Under the pieces are notes generated by a model that saw only the letters and a program-made list of their open reading frames with translations, was not told the DNA's origin and did no database searches. A stretch of DNA of 64,000 nucleotides from Papaver somniferum (taxonomy: Eukaryota; Streptophyta; Magnoliopsida; Ranunculales; Papaveraceae): assembly GCF_003573695.1 (NCBI RefSeq), contig NC_039364.1:68964256-69028255 (forward strand). Reading direction: 5' to 3'. The translations under genes and the position numbers were made by a program. Shown piece after piece: positions 1-11,510 of this stretch; the first letter of the stretch is position 1, and the number at the start of each line of letters is the position of its first letter.

Positions 1-590
1 ACGACAATGTCATGGGGATTTATTTTCGCAAGAATATTTAGGCCTGACATATTGTCGCAACAATCTTGAAGAGGCAATAATACAAAAGAAAAAGTTAAGA
101 CAAGATCAATGGGTTTTCGCATGAAAATGTAAGGACGTCCTGCGATTTTGTCGCAATGACAAGAGGTGGCATAATAAGACATTTAATTAGGAAGGCAAAA
201 TAAGACCACACAAGAATGAAATTTTGAAAAGAAACAAATTTCACTTCGCATATGATTGCGAAATAATACAAAAACAACTGCGAAGTTGAGGCACAAAATA
301 AGAGAAATCTGCAAAATTTCTCATTTGAATACAAATAACAGAGGCAAGTATGGGAATGAATGAAATCAAAAAATGTTATTTGTCTCCACATGATAAATTT
401 ACGCAGAAAGTTAAGAATTGATGATTATATTGATTAACTATATTGCAAGGAAGAATTGTTTTAATGAATGCAGGTCAAAATAAAAGAAACTTATATATTA
501 AGGAATATGGGGAACCAAGAGAATTCGCAAGTATACGAAAAGAAGGAATAAATGTACAAGTGTTACAGAAGATCAAAGAAAGAACAAAGA
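1..590. other. Tat-1 internal spacer 3' of antisense gene
   Basis: No protein-coding region is supported here. The stretch lies beyond the stop codon of the antisense gene and belongs to the internal region of the plus-strand element whose 3' LTR is at 3699-4176. It is A+T-rich and has scattered TTCGCA and GAGGCAA-like motifs, which recur upstream of the related LTR at 25155. The pol gene of the element should lie left of the window. Confidence 0.5.
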
Positions 591-3333
591 CTACTTCTTA
601 GTTGATTCTTCATCATCTTCATCAGATTTGCTCTCTTCTTCATCCTCATCAGAACCTTTACCTCCATTAGAATCTTCATCACCATCAGATTCTTCATCAT
701 CAGCTTCACTATCAGAGATGATCAGACTAGGGGTGTTCTTTGGGATCTCCTCTGAGAGACAAGGATAATCAGAGTGAGGAATACTATGTTCATTGCAAAC
801 CATTTGAATAGTTTGATTGTGAAAATGCAGAGCGTCATTCTTAAAATTCGCAACAGTGATCTTGAATTGATTCTTCAATCTAGAATATTTATCGTTGCGA
901 GAAGAAAGACTCTTTGCGAGTTCCCCTTTCTCAGCTTCAAGTTCTTCAATTCTGTGGCGATATCTACTCTCAGAACCTGCGAACAAAAGACAATCAATTA
1001 ATAATTTAGTGAGAACTCAAAAGAGACAAAAGACTAGTAAAAAAGAACAATTGGTGACCTTCTCTGTCAGAAATCATATCTCTAATCAAGGCTGTATGCT
1101 CATCTTGGAGACTAATATTTACGCCTAAATCCTTTCTGGCATCATCTAAGATTTTCGCAGCCCAAGCGAACTCATCACCATTATTTATGAGAAGACGAGA
1201 ACGAACTTGGTTTTCTCTCTCGCTAAGCACATCATTTTGACGATTGGCTTCATCTCGTTCAAGTTGAACCTCAAGAAGGATCTCTTGGAATTTCTCCAAA
1301 GCCTTAACACCTTGATCAGAGATACGATCTTTATCATCTATAAGTTTGCTAATCTTGGTTCTTAATTTATTGATCTTCTCTTTAGAATTGAGATAAAAAC
1401 GTTTAAATTGGTTGGCTAAACCTAAACTAGATCTATGATCAATCTCTAAGAGGCGAAATTTGGATTTAAGTTCATTCAAAGACAGAGATGAAATTTTATC
1501 ATTAGAGAAACTATTCAAAGATTTATTAAGATGTTCAAGAAGAGTGTCATTATCTAGGGCATCGGGAAATGAACGAAGAAGAGTGGCTTCATCAGAAAGA
1601 CCATAAATTTCTGCAAAAAGGATTAATCAAATAAGATAAGACAATAGGATGAATGAATGAAAGGAAAGGATAAAAATTGCATACCATAGAGCTGATCATA
1701 AGTTTTTTGAAGAGTAGAAATTTTGTTCCTTTGCGAAGAAGTGTCGGTTTCCAGTTGTTTTTTCTTCTCGCAAAGACCTTTAACTTCAGTTTCTAATTGT
1801 TCGTTCTTCTCACGAAGACCCTTAGCTTCAGTTTCCAGTTCTTCATTCTTCGTACGAAATTGAAGATTCTTCTTTTCAAGAATTTAGCGTCTCCTCTCCA
1901 AATCTGAGGCAACAGCGAAAGAAGCTTTTCCAGCCTGCGAAGAAAATACAAAAAATAATTAAAATAAAAAGAAATTTTGAGTCACAATAATGAAGAAGTA
2001 AAAAGACGAAGGCATACCAAACTATTGAGAGAATTTAGGAAGCTAGGAGTCACTGATTTGGAGACCCCACGAAGAGAACTATCACCATCCAACAAGGGAG
2101 TATCGCAAATAGTTGCGAGAGCTTTGCATGTACTGGCGAGGCAATTATCTTCCATCCCTTTCCAAGAATCAGAGAAGATACCAGATAATTGTGTCATAGA
2201 GGATTCAGGTGGAGAATCTTTATTCGCAGCAGAGTCGTCATCATCATCTTCAGAACCATCAGGGAAATGAACATCTGAAGGAGGAGGATAATTCCCTCTC
2301 TTTCTTTTCTTTGAAGAGGATGCAAATGATTTTCCTTTGCGAAGAATATCTTTACCCTTATCACCAGCCGTCGCAGCTTTGGTGGGTTCTTCTGCTTCAA
2401 CAATAACCTTCACACACAAATGAAGATAAGAAATAGAGGCAACAATATATTTTTTAAAATCATAAAAGAATATTTATTACCTCATCTGTGTATGAGCGAA
2501 GATCTATCAAGGTATTGGCTTTCCCAATCCTGCAGTAGCTATCTTTCAGTTTCTGGATCTGTAGAATGTCAGAAGAATCAACGAACAAAAGAGTAAAGAT
2601 AAATAAAGAAACATAAAGTGGGTGAAATTGGAAGAAATATACCTCTTTCACTTTATCAGGCCAAGAGAATACCCAGGGTCGATAAGCGGTGAGATTCGCA
2701 GGAATGACATTAGAACCAGCAATATAAGGTCCTTTCAGCATCAAGGGGAAGACGCACCATTTATCATCTTTGGTTGGCAAGGGGTTTTATTTATTCCAGA
2801 ATGCCAATCAATGTCATGCATGAGCATTTTATCTTCAGCAATAACATCCTTCCTTTTCAAGCGAACACCCCAGCGAGTATTCTCCTTCTTCATAGATATT
2901 TGTTCATAATTTTCGAAGAAATTCGCTATTGTGTACTTCTCAGCGACTATCTCCAAGTCTGCGAATTTAGGATCCCTAAGCTCTTTAGGATAAAGAGATC
3001 CTTTACCAACACCGCGATTAGCAAACTCCAATATCAGACGGATGCAGTCCCCACTTAATTGGAAGATAGCTCGCGAAAAATTCGAATGAACAAGAATTTC
3101 ATAAAATAGAGGAATGTCAGGGTTATAAAGAGGAATAGGGAGACCTGCGAGAATTTGACCCAGCGAGACTATGATTGTCTGATCATCAAAGTGATGATCA
3201 GAGAAAAGTTTAATGGAAAGAATTGATTTGGCACACTTTCACCAGGAATGGTAGAAAGTGTGAAACCTCTCTCGGCAAGATCTTTTTGAACTTCCTTCAA
3301 GGTTTTCTCATGCTTTTGACCGCTTGGAGGCAT
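591..3333 (-). pseudogene. Antisense six-exon gene inside Tat-1 (gypsy-associated protein, coiled coil, acidic tail)
   Basis: Six exons on the minus strand are joined by GT-AG introns: 2643-3333, 2481-2558, 2018-2407, 1685-1934, 1059-1610 and 591-976. All junctions keep one reading frame. The start is ATG at 3331-3333, with peptide MPPSGQKHEK. The first exon resembles the plant 'putative gypsy type transposon' family (Pfam Transposase_28) by recall, with segments such as AGLPIPLYNPDIPLF and LSGDCIRLILEF. The middle is Lys/Ser-rich, then comes a long heptad-like coiled coil, and the last exon ends in a run of Asp, Glu and Ser. Damage: exon 1 is 691 bp, one base over a multiple of three, and the frame shifts near 3210; an in-frame TAA sits at 1884-1886. 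The gene runs opposite to the LTR and polypurine tract of its host element, so it is an antisense extra ORF. The function is unknown. Confidence 0.72.
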
Positions 3334-3485
3334 ATTTGAATACAGAGTATGGGAATGAATGAAGAATTAAGAAGATTAAAGAAAGAAGATAGAAGAAAAA
3401 TTACAGTAGAGGAATTTACAGAGAAAATGATGAAGTTGTAGAGAAGATAAAAAGAGAGTAGAAAGAGAGAAAAGGAGAGTAAGAA

Positions 3486-3500
3486 AGAGTATATATAAAG
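3486..3500 (-). promoter_or_regulatory. TATA box of Tat-1 antisense gene
   Basis: On the minus strand this reads CCTTTATATATACTC. It lies about 155 bp upstream of the ATG at 3333, inside the element between the antisense gene and the 3' LTR. That leaves room for a 5' leader of about 120 nt. The match is to the plant TATA consensus only; transcription is inferred. Confidence 0.5.
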
Positions 3501-3682
3501 GAAATTTTTTCGAGAAGATAAAAACAATTAAGGCGAAAAGACGTGAACGGTTGAGAAACAGCGGTTACAGAAGACGTGTCAAGAAATAAATGGAAGAAAA
3601 AATACGTGTAATAAATGCAAGATACGAAGAGATGGATAACTGCGGAATTTCTCATATCATTCTCTTCTTCGCAGAGACGACA

Positions 3683-3698
3683 TGAGAAGAGGCAAGAT
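3683..3698 (+). other. Polypurine tract of Tat-1
   Basis: The purine-rich sequence GAGAAGAGGCAAGA directly precedes the LTR start TGTAGGATC. The same AGGCAAGA|TGTAGGATC junction occurs at 25154/25155. This fixes the element on the plus strand and makes the following LTR a 3' LTR. Confidence 0.7.
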
Positions 3699-4176
3699 GT
3701 AGGATCACAATCTCGCAGCTGCAACACTTCAGCGAAATTATTAACAACATAACACAACAATGTCACAAAGCAATTTCAGAAACGACATAATAAACGACAT
3801 CAGCTAAATCATGAGAAAAATATGATGGACTTGCGAAAATTAGGAAGTGTGCGAGATTAATATTTTTAAGGTTGCGAGAATATCGCAAGACATATCCGAA
3901 AATAAAGGACATATTAGCTGTCATCCACTATGTAATTCCCTATAAATAGCCATTCAGTTATAAGGAAGAGGAGGGAGATCTTTTTAGAGAGTGGTAAAAG
4001 AAAAAAAACAATTAGGAGAGAGAAAATCAAGAGTGGTTGTTGTTCTTAATCCCTTTATCTTTTCTTGTAATATTGTTCAAAGATTCATCAATAAAATTAC
4101 GATTGTTAATCCAAAAATGAGTTGAATGTTAATGAAATCTTGTGTGGGGTGTAGTGTAGGATTTCCTGCAACTACA
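3699..4176 (+). repeat. 3' LTR of Tat-1 (478 bp)
   Basis: The LTR begins TGTAGGATCACAATC and ends TTTCCTGCAACTACA. A homologous 560 bp LTR at 25155-25714 shares both ends. A TATA box (CTATAAATAGCC, 3940-3949) lies on the plus strand. Immediately after 4176 the pol gene of a minus-strand Athila-type element begins in mid-frame, so Tat-1 was inserted into that gene. Confidence 0.8.
3940..3949 (+). promoter_or_regulatory. LTR TATA box (Tat-1)
   Basis: CTATAAATAG lies about 240 bp into the LTR, after the shared motif GCTGTCATCCACTA. The related LTR has TATATAAAG at the same place (25398-25406). It marks the probable U3/R boundary. Confidence 0.5.
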
Positions 4177-6183
4177 ATAGGGGCGGTAGTGAGTAAATTC
4201 TTAAGATTTTCAAAAGCCTCTAAACAAGCATCATCAAAGACAAACTTAACATCTTTTACAAGCAAATTGCAAAGAGGTCTAGAAATCAAGCTAAAATCCT
4301 TAATGAATCGAGGGTAAAAACCTGCATGCCCTAGGAATGACCTAATATCTTTTACGGTTTTAGGGACCTGTAAAGTCTTAATAAGGTCAACTTTGGCTTT
4401 GTCTACCTCTATACCCTTTGAATAAACGATGTGACCTAACAAAATTCCTGATTTAACCATGAAATGGCGTTTTTCCCAATTAAGCACTAAATTTTTTTTC
4501 CTTACACCTAGTCAACACTAATGTCAAATGATGCAAGCACTCATCAAAATATGAACCAAACACTGAAAAATCATCCATAAAGACCTCTAGAAACCATTCT
4601 ACCATATTGGAAAATATGCTCATCATACAACGCTGAAAAGTCGCAGGGGCATTACATAGCCCGAAAGGCATGCGTCTATATGCAAAGGTACCAAAGGGAC
4701 AGGTAAAAGTGGTTTTCTCTTGGTCTTTTGGGGAAATAACGATCTGATTATATCCGGAGTAGCCATCTAAGAAGCAATAATGACTATGTCCAGCTAATCT
4801 CTCTAGCATTTGGTCGATAAAAGGAAGGGGAAAGTGATCCTTCCTTGTGACCTTGTTCAATTTCCTATAGTCGATACAGACACGCCATCCTGTGGTCACT
4901 CGGGTTGGGATTAACTCATTATTATCATTCTGGACTACAGTGATACCTGATTTCTTGGGGACAACCTGAACGGGGCTGACCCACTTACTGTCTGAAATTG
5001 GGTAGATAATACCCGCATCTAACAACTTAAGCACCTCTTTCATGTTAGGGTTTAGTCGACGTTGCATCTCCCTAGAAGGTTTGGAGTCTTCCTCTAAATG
5101 AATATGATGCATACACACAGTAGGACTTATACCCTTAATGTCTGTTATAGTCCACCCTAAAGCTTCCTTATTATCTTGAAGTACATTCACTAGCCTACTT
5201 TCCAGATCACTATCCAAATCGGAAGCTACAATCACAGGTAAAGTATCAGATGGGCCTAAAAACACATATTTTAGAGTATCGGTTAGTGGTTTAAGGTCTA
5301 ACTTCGGGGGCTCTTCTAAAGAAGGAATTAGGGTAGTCTCAGAGACTGGTAATGGTTCGAACCTAGCTTTCCATTTATCAGAGTCTAACACAGGGGTAGA
5401 ATCTAATAGAGCATTCACTTGTTCAATAGTGTTATCGTCGTCAAAGTCTAAACCAAAATGGGATAGACAACTTTCTAATGGGTCTTCAGACAAGATGTTT
5501 AGTAATGACTCCTGAACTAAGGATTCTATCATGTTCACCTCTTCAACACATGTGTCATCTAACTCATAAGGTAGCTTACTGACATTAAAAATGTTTATCT
5601 CCATAGTCATATTACCAAAAGATAAATTCATCACACCATTTCGACAGTTAATGATCGCATTATACGTAGCTAAAAATGAGCGACCTAAAATCACAGGTAT
5701 CTGGTTCTCTGGGTCGGGGACAGGTTGGGTATCTAGGACCACGAAATCCACTGGATAAATAAACTTGTCGACCTCAATAAGAACATCCTCAATAACACCT
5801 CGAGGAATTTTAACAGACCTATCAGCTAACTGCAATGTCATCTGAGTAGGTTTCATTTCACCAAGTCCTAGTTGTAAGTACACCTGGTACGAAAGTAAGT
5901 TCACACTGGCTCATAAGTCAAGTAAAGCTTTTTCTACCCGATGTTTACCTATTGTACAAGCAATGGTAGGGGAACCTGGGTCTTTGTACTTTGGAGTTGT
6001 GGTGTTTTGAATGATTGAACTTATGTGACTAGCTAAAAAGGCTTTCTTATGGACGCTAAGTTTTTGCTTTCGCGCACACATATCCTTAAGGAACTTGGCA
6101 TAAGCAGGAATTTGCCTAATTGCATCTAATAAAGGAAGGTTTATGGTAACTTTCTTAAAAACCTCCAATATGTCATTAAAGTT
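4177..6183 (-). pseudogene. pol: Ath-1 protease and reverse transcriptase (broken pol)
   Basis: The protease comes first, then RT. The protease motif should read D-L-G-A-S but a TGA at 5911-5913 replaces the Gly codon, giving DL-stop-AS, so the active site itself is interrupted. RT motifs follow: CIDYRKLNKVTRKDHFPLPF, FLDGYSGYNQI, RRMPFGLCNAPATF and the catalytic loop FMDDFSV. A frameshift in a homopolymer near 4485 moves the frame to LNWEKRHFMVKSG and the thumb/connection motif SFLGHAGFYPRFIKDF. The reading stops at 4177, where Tat-1 is inserted. It would have been a gag-pol polyprotein, since the frame continues from the end of gag across a TAG at 6184-6186. Confidence 0.85.
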
Positions 6184-7816
6184 CTATTCCTTATTCGTTG
6201 GTACTAATAGCTGGGGAAATGGGGCTCTAGGCACAGAATCAGACCTCTCAGGAACCGAACTGGCATCATCAGAAATTTTATCAGTCCCCTCAGCTAGTGA
6301 TGGTCCTAAGGGGTGAGATCCTGAGGGGTGAACTACAGTATGTTCACTATCGGGCATGGTTACCTGATTGTCTACTACTCTTCCACTCCTAAGAGTTCTA
6401 ATAGCATTTAATTGATTCGATGGTTTTGCACCTACTTCATGAACTCCTCTAGGATTTGGACTAGTTTGATTAGGGAACCTACCATTATCTCTCTCACTTA
6501 AGGTCTTAGCTATGTGGCCGACTTGAAGTTCTAACTTAGCAAGGCTCTGAGCATTAGTTTGAAAGTTCTGCTTGGTTTCCTGTTGAAAACTAATTTGGCT
6601 ATGTGCTAACATATCCTGAGTTTTTACTAACATCTTAATAGATTCCTCTAAGTTAGTCGTTTTATTTTCTAGGCCTGAAGAATTCTTAGTGTAACCAAAA
6701 CCTGGGGTAGCATTAGAATTACTAAACTGACCTTGACTCTGGGACTTAGACCATGAAAGGTTCGGATGGTTTCTCCAACCAGGATTATAGGTTTATGAAT
6801 ATGGGTCAAACTTCTGACGGTTATCAAACCTAGTGTTATTATAAAGAGCATTGGCTTGCTCTTCATTGTTCTGGCCTTCCCAAAAAGGCTCCAATCTACC
6901 ACTAGTGTGACCCACTTCTAAAGCTTCTAACCTTTTCTCTATAACAGAAATTTTGGCATCTGATTCAAAGCTTCCTTCTATCCTATTAACGTTTCTATGC
7001 CTAGAAGAATTTTTTTCTGGGGTCCCCTATTACTTTCCCATTGTTGGGTCTTTTCGGCGATTTCATGCAAATATGTCATCGCATCATCAACCGTTTGGTT
7101 TTCAAACCCACCTGTACACATAGATTCTACTCTGGTTGTAGTGAGATAATCTAAACCCTCATAAAGGATCTGAACTAACCTAACCTTTTCTAAACCATGA
7201 TGAGGACATTGGGCTAATAGATCATTGAACCTTTCCAAATACCTATACAAATATTCTCCCTCTTGTTGAGAAAACGTGCAGATTTGCGTCCTAATAGACG
7301 ATGTTTTGTGCCTAGGGAAAAACTTGTTCAAAAAGGCAGATGTAAGTTGTTCATATGTTTCAGTTGAACCAGAAGCCAAACTATATAGCCACAATTTAGC
7401 TTTATCTTTCAAGGAAAAAGGGAACAACCTAAGTTTTAAAGCATCATCATCAAGGTTTCTAGTCTTTATGGTATTACAAATTTCCTCAAAGTCCCTAACA
7501 TGGAAATAGGGGTTTTCGTTTTCTTTCCCTAAGAAGATTGGGAGAAGCTGTAAGGTCCCAGGTTTAAGTTCATAATTTGCTTTCGTTTCATCTAAACTGA
7601 TACACGAGGGACGAGTAGTCCTAGTCGGGTTCAACAAAGCTTTCAAAGTTGCCATTTCTGGCACTATCGGAATATTAGGGATTGTCTCCTCGAACAGACG
7701 TTCAAAAACGACTCTTCAAAAATTGGACTTTCCAAATTGAGGTAATCTAGACGCTTAGAACTACTAGGTTTCTCTTTAACAAATCTACCTAGGGAGTCTC
7801 TTTTACGTTCAGGCAT
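6184..7816 (-). pseudogene. gag: Ath-1 gag (broken)
   Basis: The likely start is the ATG at 7816 (MPERKRDSLGRF); a frameshift near 7690 moves into the frame with MATLKALLNPTRTTRPS. The capsid region contains DKAKLWLYSLASGS, FFPRHKTSSIRTQ and YLERFNDLLAQCPHHG, which mark an Athila-type retrotransposon gag. After about 6978 the frame shifts again. A Gln/Asn-rich C-terminal part follows (LAKLELQVGHIAKTLSERDN). The frame ends in TAG at 6184-6186 and would otherwise run on into protease. No functional product is expected. Confidence 0.82.
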
Positions 7817-8801
7817 GCAAAATAATAAGGAAGGGGATTCTACGCAATCACAAAACAAGGCTGACTCAACCAAATCAAACCTATTGATTTCTAGCAAACA
7901 AAAAGCATGATGGCTCCACTTAGATTCTTTCTAGACCATCTTCTAATCTTCCGAAAGGCAACTAGGTACAATTTTAGCAAACCTCTGAAGAACGAGTTAA
8001 GCTAATAAGATACCCAGTACGGTCCTTTTGAACGACTTTCCTACAAGCTCGTTACCTTATCGGTCTCGTTCTAGTCAAAATTTTAATCTTAGGTTCGCGT
8101 TTGGTATCGTTTTCCTAAGGCGGGCAAGAAGAGAACGGTGATGAAATCCGAACCCTAATCTTGTATGGCAAGGCCTTGACCTTTACTAGGAAATTAAAGT
8201 CCGTATTCAGTCCTCAACATATATGCAACCGAAGGAATACAGTAAACCCGCTGACAGGAGATTCGCGGGTGTTTAGAATCTTACCTCCCGTTCCAGACGG
8301 GGGATGAATCGGTTGTAGTCGACTCGGGCCACCGACTCCGATGTCAGTGTACGAACCCAAGGTGCAGAGACAATAACGTAATTGTCCTCCTTCTCTGCAA
8401 ACAATTTATATTTTAAAGTACCCTTCTGTAGGGTAAAAATAAAAATAATGTCCAAAGTCCAAAGTCCAAAAGTGTCCAAAAAGAAAGGAAAAATTAAAAA
8501 AATAATAACTAACCCTAATACAGTTTTTTTTTTCTAAAAAAGGAAAAATAAACAAAAGCCTAAAAAAAAGCTAAAAAAAAAACTGTCTCTTTTCCGTTCT
8601 TTTCGCTTTAATCTTTCGAAAAGATCCAATTCTTTACGCTTTTAGCTCCAAGTCTTCACGAAATCACCAAACTCCTTGGCTCAATTTTCTTTATGATCCA
8701 AAACCTTTAGACAAAAGATACATACCAAAAAACTTAAAATAGAACAAAAATAATAAAAACCTAAAAAAGAAAAGAAAAATAAATCTAAAACCCTAAAAGC
8801 A
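7817..8801 (-). other. Ath-1 5' leader
   Basis: This non-coding, A+T-rich stretch lies between the primer-binding site and gag. It contains homopolymer A runs around 8500-8600 on the plus strand. I see no supported gene or RNA; the length is normal for Athila-type leaders. Confidence 0.5.
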
Positions 8802-8824
8802 AGTCTGCATCGGCGGCGCTAAAA
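8802..8824 (-). other. Ath-1 primer-binding site
   Basis: On the minus strand, just after the LTR, the sequence is TTTTAGCGCCGCCGATGCAG. AthX has TTTTGGCGCCGCCGATGCGG in the same place. The first bases match the tRNA-Asp-type TGGCGCCG used by Athila elements, but the rest departs from the usual continuation. Confidence 0.6.
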
Positions 8825-8825
8825 T

Positions 8826-10436
8826 TTATGTAATTTTAATTGTTGTCGTAAAATGGTAAGAAAAATATCGTTCACTTAGACTTGTGAAGATTCGTTTTAG
8901 ACTCAAATTTAATAAGATAGATTTCAAGATTATAGAGAAGACTGAGACTATGGATTCCACCATTAACCAATTATCAGTGATTCAATCAATAACAATAATT
9001 CTGCAACTCATACATTCAATTTGATTCTTAAATATTTCCTAGACAAGTAGATTCTCAAAATAATAGCTGTAAATTGAAAGCATGGACCATCAAAAGACTT
9101 AACCTAAGCATGACCCATCAATTGAAATCACAACCACTTAATCAGAATCATATATTCAATTTCAGTTCAGTGCAAATAATCATAAAGAATTGCAAAAATT
9201 AAGTTAAATAGAAATTACCACATACTAATTGGAAAAATGGCTTCCTCCGTCGCCTCAGCAATGGGGTTTAGCTCCTCATATTAACCACTTGCTCAAAATA
9301 CATGTTTGTTGCTCAAAAGTTGATTGAATAGAGAAGAAGATATGAGCAGCGTGTATATAACATATTTAATTGTTACAGAATCCACTGTTACAGAAAGCAG
9401 TGTTACAGAGAAACACTAACAGTAATAGTTGTTGGCAAATTGTTACAGTTTGAAAGAAAAGGTGATGGTTCTCTGTTCTTCTTCTTCCTCTCGACTGCAA
9501 CTCGGCTATTCTTCTCTGTGAATTTTTCTTAGCTCTGTTCTATTTCTAAACTTCCCCAAAAAGTACTTAACCTCTCCATGATTCTCAGAAACTCTATATA
9601 TAGCCAACAGGTCCCAAAAACTCGATCGAATTCCTTATTTATCTCCCTTTTTCTTCAACATAAAGTTACGGGATTTCTTTCCCTGCCAAGCCTCTCTACA
9701 CGTCTATGTACGTTCAAACATTCCAAAACTCGATAGACACGAATCCTAGAGAAATATATCTTCTTTATTGTGCACGTAACTCCCAAAAATACAACCATAA
9801 AGTCCTGTAATATCTTTCTTTCCTGTTTAGCTCAAACCGAAGATTTAATCCCATTTTTTCGAATCTGCTCGACATATATTCCCTGCTTAACTGAAACAGG
9901 GTAATCCCAATCCAATTCAGGCAGAAAATCCGATCAAATATCCATCTACTGCCGAATCAGAAAGTATGTGATACTCCACACCTCTGTTTCTTGCTCCCGG
10001 CTTATCTAGCCAAATTTGATCGATGAAAATAGACCTATCAGGCCTGTTATGCTCCAATAGGTCCAGCCCAACAGAAAAAGCCCTTGAATCTCGTCAAAAC
10101 TCGCCCAGAAATCCAACTCCAATTCTTGCTTCGCTGCTGCATTAATTCCGGCCAAAAAAAACTCATTTGAATTGTAAAGAAGAAGAGGCGCCCCCTATCT
10201 AGAGCAGGGGTGCGAATAGCAACTATGTTGGGGGGTTGGGGGTGCCCCTTATCCAAACTGTGGATGCCAAATAACAATTCCTCTGGGTGCTTTAGACAAC
10301 GTTTCGAGCCGATTTTTCCAAAAATGTTTATTAGCCAAAAATACCTACACACACATAAAACACCATAATAAGTACAAAAATGAGAACTATCAATATATAG
10401 AATCGAGACAAATTAGACACAAAAATGTGTCTATCA
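8826..10436 (-). repeat. 5' LTR of Ath-1 (about 1.6 kb)
   Basis: Read on the plus strand it starts TTATGTAATTTTAATTG next to the primer site and ends ATGTGTCTATCA. The related LTRs at 18261 and 18526 start TGATG and the one at 18526 ends TGTGTTTATCA, so the first G has probably mutated here. The cognate 3' LTR is not in the window. Confidence 0.7.
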
Positions 10437-10837
10437 AGTAGATATACTTTTGAGTGATAGATAAGTTCAAGTCTCCACATACCTTTTAGTCGGATGAAGT
10501 TCCACTTGTTCCTTGAGTAGTTCTTCGTCTTCGTAAGATGATCGTCGTGGAGTCTGGAGCTCAACTACACTTAACTATCCTAGTCCGAGACTTAGCTATA
10601 AGTAGACTAGAAATCAAGACATATAGTTTTGGCAACTAAATTTGACAAACAAGCTTGAGATAGCAACGCTTGCGAGTTCGACCGAGCAATGCTCTAACAG
10701 AGATATAACTCTTAGATGTATTTTCCTTAATTGAGTCTGACTGACTGGTTGATTCTCTTGAAATATATTGGAGTTATTCCATACATATTGCCTAAACGAA
10801 ATATTGGGTGTAGTTGTTAGACCCCCGGTTTTTCAAT

Positions 10838-10849
10838 TGGTATCAGAGC
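10838..10849 (+). other. Copia primer-binding site (initiator Met tRNA type)
   Basis: TGGTATCAGAGC starts 3 bp after the LTR end at 10835. It is the standard plant Copia primer site complementary to the 3' end of initiator methionine tRNA. Confidence 0.85.
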
Positions 10850-10901
10850 AAGCAAACATGCTACGACCTCATAAGTCTGTGTTTGAAGCAATCTGATTTT
10901 C

Positions 10902-11510
10902 ATGGACGAGTCTATCTCTAATAACATACCAGTTCATAAATTACCAGATGAGTTTCAAAGCTTGGATTCACCTGAGAGAACTGTCACATCTAGGTCAGTA
11001 TATAAACATTCTCTTAATGTAGAACCTGTTGAAGTCTGGGAAACACGCCTAGAAGAACAGTTGGATGAACTTTCTGATGAAGGTGATTCAGATACTGATA
11101 GAGATGTTGATAAGGAATTCTCAGAGTATGTTAAGCTTTTGAATACGTTGGGAAAGAAAAAGATGACAAATTCTCATGTCACGCCTTTTCTGACTAATCT
11201 TTGTCGTACAAACAAGAAATTGAGAAGATGTTACGCAGGTGTTTATGTTTCGAATCGTTCTAACGAATCGAACCTCAAGGATTCCAAGGAAAACCTACAT
11301 ATACAGTCACCTGAATGTGATAATTTTTATCAAAAATACTTCTTATTGGAAGAGAAACTTGCAGAAACTGAAGCAAGGATTAACTCTCAGCAAGCAAGTT
11401 TTGATGACAGAGAAAGGGCTTATCTCACTCGAGAAAAACGCCTTAAGGCTGATTTAGCTGCTGCTCTTGATAAAATCAAGATGTTGGAAGATGACTTGAA
11501 AAAGTTCTAG
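10902..11510 (+). CDS. gag: Cop-1 gag-like ORF, 202 residues
   Basis: The ORF opens at ATG 53 bp after the primer site, the expected place for gag. The N-terminal half is acidic (QLDELSDEGDSDTDRD). A stretch KKLRRCYAGVYVSNRS follows, and residues from about 140 form a likely coiled coil rich in Leu, Glu, Lys and Ala (YLTREKRLKADLAAALDKIK). It stops at 11508-11510. The usual Copia gag core is not clear to me, so the assignment rests on position and on the downstream zinc knuckle. The true protein was probably longer and this stop may be a mutation. Confidence 0.55.
   Translation: MDESISNNIPVHKLPDEFQSLDSPERTVTSRSVYKHSLNVEPVEVWETRLEEQLDELSDEGDSDTDRDVDKEFSEYVKLLNTLGKKKMTNSHVTPFLTNLCRTNKKLRRCYAGVYVSNRSNESNLKDSKENLHIQSPECDNFYQKYFLLEEKLAETEARINSQQASFDDRERAYLTREKRLKADLAAALDKIKMLEDDLKKF

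Larger units (their letters stand above)
4177..10436 (-). mobile_element. Ath-1: Athila-type Ty3/Gypsy element, 5' LTR to RT
   Basis: In transcription order (right to left) the parts are 5' LTR (8826-10436), primer-binding site, leader, gag, protease and RT. RNase H, integrase and the 3' LTR are missing because Tat-1 is inserted in the RT/RNase H region at 4176/4177. Lineage is judged from gag motifs such as CPHHGLEKVRLVQILYEGLD and the RT connection IRSFLGHAGFY. The 5 bp after the LTR (AGTAG, 10437-10441) should be the target duplication, but the other end is outside the window. Ath-1 sits inside the LTR of a Copia element. Confidence 0.8.

Noticed and set aside
1982..2419. Plus-strand reading frames overlapping the antisense exons of Tat-1
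   Set aside because: They are mirror frames of the Ser/Asp-rich exon and do not respect its clear splice sites.
3699..4176. Alternative reading of this LTR as the 5' LTR of a minus-strand element that includes the 591-3333 gene as gag
   Set aside because: The sequence left of it is a polypurine tract, not a primer site; the TATA box in the LTR is on the plus strand; the encoded protein is not gag.
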